Shown: piece after piece, positions 7,734 to 16,889 of the stretch | Layout: every line of letters begins with the position of its first letter | Numbering within the stretch: the stretch's first letter is position 1 | Assembly (NCBI GenBank): GCA_964575425.1 | Contig: CAZNRD010000009.1 | Location: 37,262-101,261 of the forward strand | From: DATEAV01 sp964575425 | Lineage (GTDB): Bacteria > Chloroflexota > Anaerolineae > Anaerolineales > E44-bin32 | Direction: 5' to 3' | Length of the DNA: 64,000 bases | The notes under the pieces: generated by a model | The model's database searches: none | Seen by the model: the letters and a program-made list of their open reading frames with translations, nothing else | What the model was told of the DNA's origin: nothing | Made by a program: the position numbers and the translations under genes

Positions 7734-9377
7734 ATGACCAAGTACATCTTCCTCAGCTCGGTGGGCAAGGGTGTCACAGCGGCGGCGCTGGGCAAGCTGC
7801 TCAAGGAGCGCGGTTTCGCCGTCTCGATCCAGAAGCTGGACCCCTATATCAACGTCGACCCCGGGACGATGAGCCCGTACCAGCACGGCGAGGTCTACGT
7901 TCTCGACGACGGCGCGGAGACCGACCTCGACCTGGGGCACTATGAGCGGTTCATCGACATCAGCCTCAGCCGCGTGTGCAATGTGACCTCGGGGCAGATC
8001 TACTCCGAGGTCATCGGCAAAGAGCGGCGAGGAGACTATCTCGGGGGGACGATCCAGGTCATCCCCCATGTGACGAATGAGATCAAGAAGCGCATCGGCC
8101 TTGTGTCGCGCGAGACGGGGGCCGAGATCGTGCTGGTGGAAGTAGGCGGAACGGTGGGCGACATTGAGTCGCTCCCCTTCCTGGAAGCGCTGCGCCAGAT
8201 GCGGTCGGATGTCGGCCGCGACAACACCCTGTATGTGCATGTGACTTGGCTGCCGCATATCGGGGCCACGGCAGAATTGAAGACCAAACCCACACAGCAT
8301 TCGGTCCGCGAACTGCGGTCGATCGGCATTTCGCCGGATGTCATTGCCGCCCGGTCGGACTACCCGGTTGGAGAGGACTTGAGAGCCAAGATCGCACTGT
8401 TCTGCGACGTGGAGCCGCGTGCCGTAATCCCCCTGACCACGGCCGAAGTGCTCTACGAAGTGCCGCTGATGCTAGAGCGCGAGGGTGTGGGCGAACTCCT
8501 CTTGGGCAAGCTCGGGCTGACGGCGCGGCGCAAGCCAGACTGGACGGCCTGGGAGCGGCTGGTGGCCGAAGCGCGGCGCGAGCGGCCGAAGGTCAAGGTG
8601 GGACTTGTGGGGAAGTACGTCGAGCTGCAGGACGCCTACATGAGCGTGCGCGAGGCAGTGCGCCATGCTTCGCTGGCGGTCGGCGTGGAGGCGGAGATCG
8701 TATGGCTGCACTCGGCAGAGCTGGAGAAGGGCCGCAGTTGGGCTCAGCTCCGTGAAGTGGATGGGATCATTGTCCCGGGGGGCTTCGGCTCACGCGGCAT
8801 CGAGGGGAAGATCGCTGCCGCGCGCTACGCGCGAATGAACCAGGTCCCCTACCTGGGCCTGTGCCTCGGCATGCAGGTGATGGTCATCGAGTTTGCCAGG
8901 CACGTGCTGGGTTCGGAGGACGCCAATTCGACGGAGTTCGATCGGAGCACGCCCCATCCGGTGATCGACTTGCTGCCCGAGCAGCGCAACATCGGGGACA
9001 TGGGCGGCACGATGCGGTTGGGCCTGTACCCTTGCCATCTGGTGCCGGGTTCGGTAGCCGGCGAGGCCTACGGCCTGTCCGCTGTCCAGGAGCGGCATCG
9101 GCATCGTTTCGAGTTCAACAACACCTACCGAGAGGTCCTGGGCGCGCGTGGAATGGTCTTCTCCGGTCTCTCGCCGGACGGGAAGCTGGTGGAGATCGCC
9201 GAGTTGGCCGGACATCCATTCATGGTGGGCAGCCAGTTCCATCCGGAGTTCCTCTCGCGCCCGACACGGCCTCATCCCCTTTTCCGCGCCTTTCTGCGGG
9301 CGGTGGGAGCTCGGGCGGGCGTCTTGCTCGATGTCCGGGCTGAGGGGATGGCGCGGCGTCAGGAAGAGGCTCACTAG
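7734..9377 (+). CDS. pyrG: CTP synthase
   Basis: A 547-residue CTP synthase that aminates UTP to CTP with glutamine and ATP. The synthetase half shows QKLDPYINVDPGTMSP, DDGAETDLDLGHYERF, KERRGDYLGGTIQVIPH and GTVGDIESLPFLEA. The glutaminase half shows GGFGSRG, the Cys nucleophile in LGLCLGMQ, and QFHPEF. The protein begins MTKYIFLSSVGKGV, whereas the family has about five more residues here (a VTGGVV-type stretch before SS-GKG). The glycine pair of the P-loop is thus missing, although Lys12 (equivalent to E. coli Lys18) remains. GGAGGGGAG before ATG 7734 decides the start, so the loss is not a misplaced start codon. Confidence 0.93.
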   Translation: MTKYIFLSSVGKGVTAAALGKLLKERGFAVSIQKLDPYINVDPGTMSPYQHGEVYVLDDGAETDLDLGHYERFIDISLSRVCNVTSGQIYSEVIGKERRGDYLGGTIQVIPHVTNEIKKRIGLVSRETGAEIVLVEVGGTVGDIESLPFLEALRQMRSDVGRDNTLYVHVTWLPHIGATAELKTKPTQHSVRELRSIGISPDVIAARSDYPVGEDLRAKIALFCDVEPRAVIPLTTAEVLYEVPLMLEREGVGELLLGKLGLTARRKPDWTAWERLVAEARRERPKVKVGLVGKYVELQDAYMSVREAVRHASLAVGVEAEIVWLHSAELEKGRSWAQLREVDGIIVPGGFGSRGIEGKIAAARYARMNQVPYLGLCLGMQVMVIEFARHVLGSEDANSTEFDRSTPHPVIDLLPEQRNIGDMGGTMRLGLYPCHLVPGSVAGEAYGLSAVQERHRHRFEFNNTYREVLGARGMVFSGLSPDGKLVEIAELAGHPFMVGSQFHPEFLSRPTRPHPLFRAFLRAVGARAGVLLDVRAEGMARRQEEAH

Positions 9378-9425
9378 GCAGGAGCGGCTGCGACTGCGTC
9401 CTGCTCCTCTGCGTCAGAAACGGAC

Positions 9426-9446
9426 CCGGCGCCGCGGAGGCGCCGG
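9426..9446. terminator. GC hairpin between convergent pyrG and the coiled-coil gene
   Basis: CCGGCGCC at 9426-9433 pairs with GGCGCCGG at 9439-9446 around a 5-nt loop. On the minus strand it is followed by GTCCGTTTCTG, on the plus strand by no T run. It could serve as a weak terminator for the minus-strand operon. Confidence 0.35.
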
Positions 9447-9476
9447 TGAATGCGCTGGATAGGTCGCCAGAAAGCC

Positions 9477-9968
9477 TCAGTCCTCTGAAGCCCCCACCTT
9501 TTCTGGCATGCCCATGGTCCGCTGGCGCTCGGCGGTGAGCTTGGCAATGCCATTGCGGGCCTGGGTGAGCAGGCGGCTGAGCTCGGCTTCCAGCCCGCCC
9601 AAGGCCTCGAGCACGTAGTCATCGGCCTCGCGGCGCGAGTCTTCCGCTTCGCTGCGTGCCTGAGCCAGGATCTGCTCCGAGCGCGCCTGTGCCGCCTGGA
9701 CGATGGCATCGCGTGAGACGATTTCCTCGGCCTTCTGCTTGGCCAGGGCGATCGTCCGGGCTGCCTCCTCCTGCGCCTGCGCCAGGAGGCGATCGCGCTG
9801 GGCGGTCACCTGCTGCGCCTTCTTCACTTCCTCCGGGATCGAAATGCGCATCTGGTCGATGATCTCGAGGAACCGGTCCTCGTCGACGATCACGTTGTGT
9901 GTCAGGGGGATCGGCCGGCTCTGGTTGAAAAGCTCCTCCAACCGGTCTACCAGGTGCAGGATGTCCAT
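9477..9968 (-). CDS. DivIVA/SepIVA-like coiled-coil protein
   Basis: A 163-residue, highly charged protein. The N-terminal 50 residues (LVDRLEELFNQSRPIPLT, VDEDRFLEIIDQMR, ISIPEEVKKAQQV) match the short conserved head seen in SepIVA/DivIVA-like proteins encoded near coaD in actinobacteria. Residues of about 50-150 form a continuous heptad-rich helix with many Ala, Glu, Gln and Arg. Family members help organise septal or envelope growth; a role here is inference. It is the last gene of the asp23-fakA-fakB-fakB-recG-coaD string, 112 nt after coaD. It is sometimes mislabelled as ATP synthase subunit b because of the coiled coil; there is no membrane helix to support that. Confidence 0.6.
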   Translation of the reverse strand: MDILHLVDRLEELFNQSRPIPLTHNVIVDEDRFLEIIDQMRISIPEEVKKAQQVTAQRDRLLAQAQEEAARTIALAKQKAEEIVSRDAIVQAAQARSEQILAQARSEAEDSRREADDYVLEALGGLEAELSRLLTQARNGIAKLTAERQRTMGMPEKVGASED

Positions 9969-10080
9969 GGTTGCCTCCGGTCCACCTCACCGGTCGATCG
10001 GACTGGCGGATCTCGGTGCAAGGTCCGGGCCAAAGAGTACACCGAACATGTTCGTGGGTCAACCTGTTCAGCCGGGGGCA

Positions 10081-10605
10081 TCAGTCCCGCAGTGAGGTCA
10101 TAGGAACGGCCCCCGGGCCTTCGTCGCCGAGGTCCCGAAACCGGCGGTGCAGGGCTTCGGCGACATGGGGTGGCACCAGGCTGCTGACATCACCGCCGAG
10201 AGAGGCGATCTCGCGCACGGTGGAGGACGAGAGAAAAGTGTGTTCTTCGCTGGTGATCAGCGCCACCACCTCGATCTCCGGAGCCAGGCGGTGGTTTGCC
10301 AGAGCCATGCGGAACTCCTGCTCGAAGTCGGAGAAGACCCGCAAGCCGCGCACAATGACATGGGCCCCCACCTGGCGGCAGAAATCGACGGTCAGCCCTT
10401 TGTAGCCCATCACCTGGACGGTGTCGCTGGCGAAGGTTTGCTGCACCAGGGCAATCCGTTCTTCAGGGGAGAAGAACAGGCTCTTCAGCGGCCGATCATA
10501 GACGGCGACGATAACCTCGTCGAAGAGGCCCTTCGCCCGACGAGCGATGTCGATGTGGCCGTAGTGAATGGGATCGAACGTCCCGGGGAAGACGGCTCGG
10601 ACCAT
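10081..10605 (-). CDS. coaD: Phosphopantetheine adenylyltransferase
   Basis: A 174-residue nucleotidyltransferase that adenylates 4'-phosphopantetheine to dephospho-CoA. The family signatures are visible: GTFDPIHYGHIDI (the HxGH-type nucleotide site), YDRPLKSLFF, VRGLRVFSDFEQEFRMA and FLSSSTVREIASLGGDV. The length is close to the usual 160 residues plus a short C-terminal tail. The ATG overlaps the recG stop by one base (TGATG), so translation is probably coupled. This window also holds panB, an early step of the same cofactor pathway, at 57484-58338. Confidence 0.95.
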   Translation of the reverse strand: MVRAVFPGTFDPIHYGHIDIARRAKGLFDEVIVAVYDRPLKSLFFSPEERIALVQQTFASDTVQVMGYKGLTVDFCRQVGAHVIVRGLRVFSDFEQEFRMALANHRLAPEIEVVALITSEEHTFLSSSTVREIASLGGDVSSLVPPHVAEALHRRFRDLGDEGPGAVPMTSLRD

Positions 10606-13028
10606 CAGCTGATCTCTCCCTTCCTGGCGGACCAGAATTCGGCGACCTTGGCGGCCAGCAGCCTGTGCTCCGGTCGCTGCAGGTCGGGGTCCATCTCAAA
10701 CAGGCGGTTGGCCTCGCGCCGGGCCTTCTCAATGAGACGGATGTCGGTCAGGCGGGCCATGCGCAGCTCGGCGAAGCCCGATTGGCGGCTGCCGAGGAAA
10801 TCGCCCGGGCCCCGCTGCTGCAAGTCCATCTCGGCAAGACGAAAGCCGTCATCGGTGGTCTCCATGGCCTTGAGACGCTCGTTCTCGGCCTCGTCGTCGG
10901 AATCCGGCACCAGCAGACAGTAGGACTTGTGCTGGCCGCGCCCGACGCGACCGCGAAACTGGTGCAGCTGCGCCAGGCCAAAGCGGTTCGCCCCCTCGAT
11001 GAGCGTCACCGTCGCGTTGGGGACATCGACTCCGACCTCGACCACGGACGTTGACACGAGGATGTCGAGCGCACCAGCGCGGAAGCGCTCCATTGCCTCT
11101 TCCTTGGCCTCCGGCCGCATCCGTCCGTGCAGCAGCCCCAGACGCAGGCCCTGAAAGACCTCTTCTTGCAGCCGCTCATGCTCGTCGACCGCTGCCCTGG
11201 CCTCGACCTTGTCCGAACCTTCCACCAGAGGATAGATGATGTATGCCTGCCGCCCGGCTTCGACCTGGCTGCGGATGAAGCCGTACGCGCGCGACCGCTC
11301 CTGCGGCCGCAGCAGCCGCGTTTCGATCGGCTGTCGCCCCGGCGGCATCTCATCGAGGACGCTCAGCTCGAGGTCGCCGTAGAGCGTGAGGGCAAGCGAG
11401 CGTGGGATCGGTGTGGCGGTCATCACCATCAGGTGGGGGTTCGGTGCCTTGGCGCGGAGCTGCGCACGCTGCTCGACACCGAAGCGATGCTGCTCGTCGA
11501 TCACCGCCAGCGCCAGGCGGGCAAACGTCACCGGTTCCTCCAGCAGCGCATGCGTTCCGACGACAAGCTGGATCGAGCCCTGGGCGAGACCGCGGCGGAT
11601 CTCCTGCTTCTCGCTTTCAGGCGTCGCGCCGATGAGCAGGCGGATTCTCTCTGGGGCCAGGTCGGCGGCGTGGGTGAGGAGGTCTGTGAGCGTACGCAGG
11701 TGCTGCTCGGCCAGGATGCTGGTCGGGGCCATGACCGCGGCCTGCTTGCCGTTGGCGATGGCAATGGCAGCCGCAGCGGCAGCGACAACGGTCTTGCCCG
11801 AGCCGACATCGCCTTGCAGCAAGCGGTTCATCGGCCGGCTGCTGGCGAGGTCGGCGCGCAAGTCCTGGAGAGCGCGCCGCTGGGCGGCGGTCAGTTGATA
11901 GGGCAGGCGCTCTTCAAATCCACGGAGCCAGGCGTCGTCCACCTTCAGGGGTTCGGTCGTCAGGCCGGACCACTCGCGCTTCTGCCGCAGCACGCCGAGC
12001 TGCAACAGGAACATCTCATCGAACGCCAGACGGTGTTGAGCCTGGCGCAATTGCTCCCAGCTGTCGGGGAAGTGGACTTGCGCCAACGCCGTTCCCAGGG
12101 GCATCAGCCCGGCTGAGGCGCGCACCGACTCGGGGAGGGGGTCCTGCAGGCGGGGCGCGACGCGGGTCACGACCGAGTTGACCACCCGCCTCAGCCACTT
12201 GGCGGTCAGTCCTGCCGTCAGCGGGTAGACCGGCACGATGCGGTTGGTGTGCAGCTGCTGTCTGTCCACATCCTCCCATTCAGGGTTGTTCATCGTCAGC
12301 CGGCCGAGATACTGCTCGACGCGGCCCGAAAGGACCAGCGGCCTACCCGGACGCAGGCGCTCGGCGATCCAGGGCTGGTTGAACCAGGTCACGCGCAGCG
12401 CGCCTGTGCCGTCGCTCACCGTTGCCTCGACCAGTGTCATCTTGCCGGCGCGCGTGGGCCGCAGGCTGATGTCATCGAGGGTGGCGATGACGGTCACCTC
12501 CTCGCCGTACCAGAGGCGGTTGATCGTTTTCAGCTGCGAGTAGTCATCGTAGCGGCGAGGCAGATGCCAGAGGAGATCACCCAGCGTGCGGAGCTCCAGC
12601 CGCTCCAGCGTCTTGGCGGATTTGGGGCCGATGCCCTGCACGACGGTCAGCGGGGCATCGAGCGAGGGCGAGGCGGGAGCTTTGGTCGGGGCGGGCGATG
12701 AGGGCAGCGGCACGGGTTCCGACGCTGTCGGGCCGGGCTCGGTTCCGGCGGGCGGCGGACCGAGGCCGACGAGGTCGGGATGCTCTGTGCGCAGGCGGCC
12801 CCACAGGTCGCGCAGGGCCTGTGCGCGCGAGGCAGGGGGTAGGGACGAGTAGTCTCTCAACCCGGCGGCAACGATCTCGATCAGGGCTTCGGGGAGGCCG
12901 CTGGCTCGCGCCTCAGCCTGCCACGGATCGAGCATGCGCTCGAGGCCGCCGACGACCGCCCGGTTGTCGTAGCCGCGGTCGTTTTCCAGGCGCAGGACCT
13001 TCGCAAGCTTCTCCAGTGCAGGGTTCAT
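10605..13028 (-). CDS. recG: ATP-dependent DNA helicase RecG
   Basis: A roughly 807-residue branch-migration helicase that remodels stalled forks and Holliday junctions. Before the wedge domain there is an N-terminal segment of about 100 residues and a Pro/Ala-rich linker. A helix-hairpin-helix-like QGIGPKSAKTLERL follows. The OB-fold wedge starts near YGEEVTVIA, Walker A is LLQGDVGSGKT, motif II is DEQHRFGV, and MTATPIPRSLALT and GRVGRGQHKSYCLL complete the helicase. An upstream in-frame ATG at 13052 is immediately preceded by a TATAGT box, so it would lie at or before transcript start; ATG 13028 is preferred. The stop overlaps coaD. Confidence 0.93.
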   Translation of the reverse strand: MNPALEKLAKVLRLENDRGYDNRAVVGGLERMLDPWQAEARASGLPEALIEIVAAGLRDYSSLPPASRAQALRDLWGRLRTEHPDLVGLGPPPAGTEPGPTASEPVPLPSSPAPTKAPASPSLDAPLTVVQGIGPKSAKTLERLELRTLGDLLWHLPRRYDDYSQLKTINRLWYGEEVTVIATLDDISLRPTRAGKMTLVEATVSDGTGALRVTWFNQPWIAERLRPGRPLVLSGRVEQYLGRLTMNNPEWEDVDRQQLHTNRIVPVYPLTAGLTAKWLRRVVNSVVTRVAPRLQDPLPESVRASAGLMPLGTALAQVHFPDSWEQLRQAQHRLAFDEMFLLQLGVLRQKREWSGLTTEPLKVDDAWLRGFEERLPYQLTAAQRRALQDLRADLASSRPMNRLLQGDVGSGKTVVAAAAAAIAIANGKQAAVMAPTSILAEQHLRTLTDLLTHAADLAPERIRLLIGATPESEKQEIRRGLAQGSIQLVVGTHALLEEPVTFARLALAVIDEQHRFGVEQRAQLRAKAPNPHLMVMTATPIPRSLALTLYGDLELSVLDEMPPGRQPIETRLLRPQERSRAYGFIRSQVEAGRQAYIIYPLVEGSDKVEARAAVDEHERLQEEVFQGLRLGLLHGRMRPEAKEEAMERFRAGALDILVSTSVVEVGVDVPNATVTLIEGANRFGLAQLHQFRGRVGRGQHKSYCLLVPDSDDEAENERLKAMETTDDGFRLAEMDLQQRGPGDFLGSRQSGFAELRMARLTDIRLIEKARREANRLFEMDPDLQRPEHRLLAAKVAEFWSARKGEIS

Positions 13029-13085
13029 CGCGAACGGTGGACCTTCTCGCATAACTATAGGGGGGAAGGGACAAGCGCGCCAGCG

Positions 13086-13925
13086 CTAGCGCGCCAGGCC
13101 GGCCAGCCCGATCGAGCCAGGGCCGACGTGGGTGCCGATGACGGTGGTGACATCCACGATCAAGGGCAGGCGCGCGGAGAGGTCCTTCAGCCGGTGCGCG
13201 AGAGCATCCGCTTCTTCGGGGACTGCCGAGTGCAGCACGGCCAGGCGCTCCATCGGGCCCCAGGAGCGCACAAATGCGGTGAGCTGCTCCAGCGCCCGTC
13301 CCCGCGTGCGCACCTCGCCGATGCGCTGGATGACGCCGTCGGCCACCGTCACCAGCAGCTTCACCTTGAGCAGATCGCCCAATCCGGCGCGCAGCCAGCT
13401 GACCCGCCCGCTGCGGCGTATGTACTCGAGGGTGTCGATCATGGCGCAGACGCGGACACGCTCCCGCGCCCGGCGCGCCGCATCCAGGATAGCCTCGAAA
13501 GGCGAATTGGCCAGCGCAGCAGCCGCGGCCTCCATCACCTGGAAACCCAGCCCCAGGGACACCTGCAGGCTGTCGAAGATGTGGACACGATCGCCAAACG
13601 TGGCTGCCGCCTGATGGGCGACGTTGACCATCGTGCTCAGCTTGGAGGACACGTGCATTGACAGCACCCGGGCCACGCCCGAATCCAGCAGCCGCTCATA
13701 CACGGCCTCAAAGACGCTCGGCGAGGGCACGGCGGTGGTGGCCGGCGTCTTCAACAGGGGCATCCGGCGGTACAGCTCCGCCCGGTCCAGCTCCGATCCA
13801 TCCTGGTAGGACCTGCCGTTGACGGTGACGAGGGCGGGGATGACCTCGATGCCGAGCGCCTTGGCTTCATCCACCGGGATATCCGACGTGCTGTCCGTCA
13901 CGACAAGATGATGGCGCATGCTCAC
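13086..13925 (-). CDS. DegV family fatty-acid-binding protein (FakB-like), copy 2
   Basis: A 279-residue DegV protein. The N terminus carries VVTDSTSDIP, then GRSYQDGSELDRAELYRRM and a MHVSSKLSTMVNVAHQAA stretch, the segment that lines the fatty-acid carboxylate pocket in FakB structures. The C-terminal lobe holds RRSGRVSWLRAGLGDLLKVK. FakB proteins present a bound fatty acid to the FakA kinase for phosphorylation. It lies 1 nt after a second degV gene and downstream of fakA, so it is clearly part of that operon. Two paralogues usually mean different acyl-chain preferences, as known in Staphylococcus aureus; which chain fits here cannot be read. Confidence 0.85.
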   Translation of the reverse strand: MSMRHHLVVTDSTSDIPVDEAKALGIEVIPALVTVNGRSYQDGSELDRAELYRRMPLLKTPATTAVPSPSVFEAVYERLLDSGVARVLSMHVSSKLSTMVNVAHQAAATFGDRVHIFDSLQVSLGLGFQVMEAAAAALANSPFEAILDAARRARERVRVCAMIDTLEYIRRSGRVSWLRAGLGDLLKVKLLVTVADGVIQRIGEVRTRGRALEQLTAFVRSWGPMERLAVLHSAVPEEADALAHRLKDLSARLPLIVDVTTVIGTHVGPGSIGLAGLAR

Positions 13926-13926
13926 C

Positions 13927-14796
13927 TCAGGGGACCTCTTCCTCCGACTCGAGCACGACGATGCCCAGGCAGCCCGGCCCGATACAGGTGGCGACCGAAG
14001 CGCCGTAGCAGTTGATGGTGATGGGGGTGGTGGGGTTGAGCGCCTGCAGGCGCTCGGCGATCTGCCTGCTTTCGTCCGTCGGCCGGGGCTCGCTCTGGAG
14101 GATCGCCAGGTGCTGGATGTTGGAGAATTCGGAGACGAACTCGATCAGCTTTTCCACTGCACGCGGCCGGGAGCGAACCTTCTCCATGGGGATGACATCC
14201 CCCTCTTCCAGGGTGAGGAAGGGGATGATGCCCAGCATGTTCCCCAGGATCGCCTGAGAGCGGCTCAGGCGACCCAGGCGCTCGAGGTAGTCGAGCTGCT
14301 CCAGGAAGAAGACCATGTACAGCCGCGGAATCATGCCGCGCACGATGCGAACGATGTCCTCGAAGTCCGCGCTGCGGGCGGCAGCCCTGGCCGCCGCTTC
14401 CACCAACAGCCCCAGCCCGACCGAAATCGACTCCGAGTCGATCACCTGGATGTCGCAGCGGCCGAGGAACTGCTGACTGGCCTGACGGGCGTTGGCGCAG
14501 GTGGCCGCCAGGCGCGATGAGGTGTGGATGGAAAGGATATGACCGGCCTCGCGGTGGAGGCGGTTGTAGATCTCACCCAGCGTCTCGACGCCTGGGGGGA
14601 TGGCGGCGGGGATGTAGCGCGCGCCGTCCGCGGCGTCGAAAAGGCTATGCAGGTCCATCTCATAGGTGTCCTCGATGACCTGCGAGCCGCTGCGAATCAG
14701 CACAGGGGCGACGGTGACCGGCTGGCCGTTGAGGGCGCCTGGGGCGGTGAAGCGGGCCATGCTGTCGGTGACGATGGCGATTGAAGCCATGTTCAT
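13927..14796 (-). CDS. DegV family fatty-acid-binding protein (FakB-like), copy 1
   Basis: A 289-residue DegV protein that differs clearly from its neighbour. The opening is AIVTDSMARFTAP, followed by PVLIRSGSQVIEDTYEM, HTSSRLAATCANARQAS and a C-terminal RSQAILGNMLGIIPFLTLEEG. In the FakA/FakB system it would bind an exogenous or recycled fatty acid and hand it to FakA. Its ATG overlaps the fakA stop by 4 nt (ATGA), a strong sign of coupled expression. The final residues (CYGASVATCIGPGCLGI) are the usual DegV C-terminal strand with extra cysteines. Confidence 0.85.
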   Translation of the reverse strand: MNMASIAIVTDSMARFTAPGALNGQPVTVAPVLIRSGSQVIEDTYEMDLHSLFDAADGARYIPAAIPPGVETLGEIYNRLHREAGHILSIHTSSRLAATCANARQASQQFLGRCDIQVIDSESISVGLGLLVEAAARAAARSADFEDIVRIVRGMIPRLYMVFFLEQLDYLERLGRLSRSQAILGNMLGIIPFLTLEEGDVIPMEKVRSRPRAVEKLIEFVSEFSNIQHLAILQSEPRPTDESRQIAERLQALNPTTPITINCYGASVATCIGPGCLGIVVLESEEEVP

Positions 14797-16487
14797 TCCA
14801 CCGAGAAGATCAAGTGGTAGTGGGGCTGACCCCCTTCCATGAGTTCGACTTCCAGAGAGGGATGTCGCTGGCGGACTCGGTCGGCGAGCTGATTGGCTTC
14901 CTTTCCGGGCAGGTCGACGCCGTAAAAGAAGGTGACGAGTTCGGCCTGGGCCGCGCCGGCCTGCTCCAGCAGGCCGAACACCACCGTCTCCAGGTCATCG
15001 CCGGAGGCAGCCAGGCGGCCGTCGAGCAGCCCGATCACCTGCCCTTCCTGGACGCGCACGCCGTCGATCTCCACCGAGCGCGTGGCGATGGTAACCTCCC
15101 CGCTGCGGACTGTGTCGAGTGCAGCCGTCATGGCTTCGATCGTGGCCTGGTAGTCGCCGTTCGTGTTGAGGGCCAGCATCGCGGCGATGCCCTGAGGCAC
15201 GGTCTTGGAGGGGATTACCGTGACGTGCTTGGTGGTCAGGTCGATGGTCTGGTTGGCCGTCAGGACGATGTTCTTATTGTTCGGCAGGAGGACGATGCGG
15301 TCGGTGGGCAGGTGCTCGAAGGCCTTGAGGATTTCCTCCGTGCTGGGGTTCATCGTCTGGCCGCCCTCGACGATGGCGGCTGCCCCGAGGCTGGCAAAGA
15401 CGCGGGCGATGCCCATGGCCGGAGCCACAGCCACCGCCGCGATCTGCCCAGGCTCCACCGGGGCGAGCCGCAGCGTCCGCATGTCCTGTTGGCTGGCCTG
15501 ATCGGCCATCTGCACCATCAGGTTTTCCAGATGGACGTTGGTGATGGTGCCCAGGGAGCGGACGTACTCAATCGGCTCATACTCGGTCCTGTCGGGGACG
15601 TGGATGTGCATGCGGTACATGCCATCCCCTTCGCCCACCTGGATCGATGTGCCGAGTTCCTCCAGTCGGCGGTAGAAGGCATCGAGGTCCAGGAGACCTT
15701 GCGGCCGGAAATCCACAACCACTTCCCAATCCTGTCCGGGCTCGATGCTCTCGGCTGCATTCTCCAGGGCCAGGGCGCTGAGCGGCTGGACTGTGACCTG
15801 AGGTTGATCCAGCGGCAGGCCGTAAGCCGTGCGCAGCATGCCTTCGAGCAGGTAGAACAGGCCCTTGCCGCCGGAATCGACGACGCCAGCCTCTTTGAGC
15901 ACGGGGAGCAGGTCGGGAGTGCGCTCCACGGAAGCGGCGGCCTCTTCGACGATGCGCTCGAGTACGTCGAGGGCCGAGTCGGCTCCGTTCTGGATGGCGT
16001 CTTCGGCGGCGTGGGCGATGTCCTTGGAGACCGTCAGGATCGTTCCCTCGACCGGGCGGACCACGCCGCGGTAGGCCGTATCGCGCGCCTCGGCCAGCGC
16101 GCGCGCCATGGTGGCGGCATCCATCACCGCCAGGTTGTCGAGGACGCGGGCAAAGCCGCGCCACAGCTGCGAGAGGATGACGCCTGAGTTGCCGCGCGCG
16201 CCCATGAGCGCACCGTGCGCCAAGGCATGGCACACCTTGCCGATCGAACGCTCTCCCAGGGCGGCGATTTCCGCCCAGGCGGACTGCATGGTGAGGACCA
16301 TGTTGGTGCCGGTGTCGCCGTCGGGCACCGGGAAGACGTTGAGCACGTTGACGGTCTGCTGGTTTGTGCGCAGCCAGGCCAGTGCGCCCTCGGTCAGCTG
16401 GCGCAGCGTTGGGCCATCGACGGTGCGGTAGCGTTCGGCCAATCCCGCATGCGGGTCGCCGCCAGGCGGCAGGGTGTCGGGTCTCAT
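14793..16487 (-). CDS. fakA: Fatty acid kinase FakA (DhaL/DAK2 domain protein)
   Basis: A 564-residue protein of the YloV/FakA family. Residues of about 25-215 form a DhaL-type ATP-binding helical barrel with the metal-binding NVFPVPDGDTGTNM and GARGNSGVILSQLWRG. A middle domain follows (DSGGKGLFYLLEGM onward). The C-terminal EDD-like half contains LPNNKNI and VPSKTVPQGIAAMLALN. FakA transfers ATP phosphate to FakB-bound fatty acid, giving acyl-phosphate for phospholipid synthesis. Its length and domain order are normal. The gene sits between asp23 and two fakB paralogues, an arrangement common in Gram-positive bacteria and Chloroflexota. Confidence 0.92.
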   Translation of the reverse strand: MRPDTLPPGGDPHAGLAERYRTVDGPTLRQLTEGALAWLRTNQQTVNVLNVFPVPDGDTGTNMVLTMQSAWAEIAALGERSIGKVCHALAHGALMGARGNSGVILSQLWRGFARVLDNLAVMDAATMARALAEARDTAYRGVVRPVEGTILTVSKDIAHAAEDAIQNGADSALDVLERIVEEAAASVERTPDLLPVLKEAGVVDSGGKGLFYLLEGMLRTAYGLPLDQPQVTVQPLSALALENAAESIEPGQDWEVVVDFRPQGLLDLDAFYRRLEELGTSIQVGEGDGMYRMHIHVPDRTEYEPIEYVRSLGTITNVHLENLMVQMADQASQQDMRTLRLAPVEPGQIAAVAVAPAMGIARVFASLGAAAIVEGGQTMNPSTEEILKAFEHLPTDRIVLLPNNKNIVLTANQTIDLTTKHVTVIPSKTVPQGIAAMLALNTNGDYQATIEAMTAALDTVRSGEVTIATRSVEIDGVRVQEGQVIGLLDGRLAASGDDLETVVFGLLEQAGAAQAELVTFFYGVDLPGKEANQLADRVRQRHPSLEVELMEGGQPHYHLIFSVE

Positions 16488-16502
16488 GCGTGTCCCCGGG
16501 CC

Positions 16503-16859
16503 TCAGTCGATGTGGCTGACGCGCAGGTCGAGCACATTGACGTTGACGGCGACCACCGGTGTGCCCAGAGCCCTTTCGACCTGGTAGCGAACCGTGTTGG
16601 CGACGCTGGCCGCGACGGAGGTGATGCGCGTGCCGTACTCAACGATCACGTACAGGTCAATGACGATGCGTCCGTCGACCGTGCGCACTTCGACGCCATG
16701 GCGTGGATCGCGCGCCAGGGCGCGGGTGATGCCCAGCACGAAGTTGCGAGGTGCCATCCCGGCCACGCCGTACGAGCTCAGCGCAGCCTGGGAGGCAATC
16801 GTGGCGATCGCCCGAGGGGAAATCAGAATCCGGCCCAGTTGGTTCTCACCGACGCTCAT
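16503..16859 (-). CDS. Asp23/Gls24 family envelope-associated protein
   Basis: A 118-residue single-domain Asp23/Gls24 (YloU) protein. The visible core is GRILISPRAIATIASQAA near the N terminus, then GRIVIDLYVIVEYGTRITSVAASVANTVRYQVERALG and a closing strand VVAVNVNVLDLRVS. These proteins are small, soluble and envelope-associated; a biochemical role is not settled. The first gene of the fakA operon in many genomes is this one, here 15 nt upstream of fakA. It is divergently transcribed from rpmB across about 100 nt. Confidence 0.88.
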   Translation of the reverse strand: MSVGENQLGRILISPRAIATIASQAALSSYGVAGMAPRNFVLGITRALARDPRHGVEVRTVDGRIVIDLYVIVEYGTRITSVAASVANTVRYQVERALGTPVVAVNVNVLDLRVSHID

Positions 16860-16889
16860 GGCTCACTCGCTCCGCGCCAAGCGGGTCCA

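Noticed and set aside
14781..16187. A 468-codon frame on the plus strand antisense to fakA
   Set aside because: His/Gln/Asp-rich nonsense-like composition typical of a codon-bias shadow; fakA on the other strand is unmistakable.
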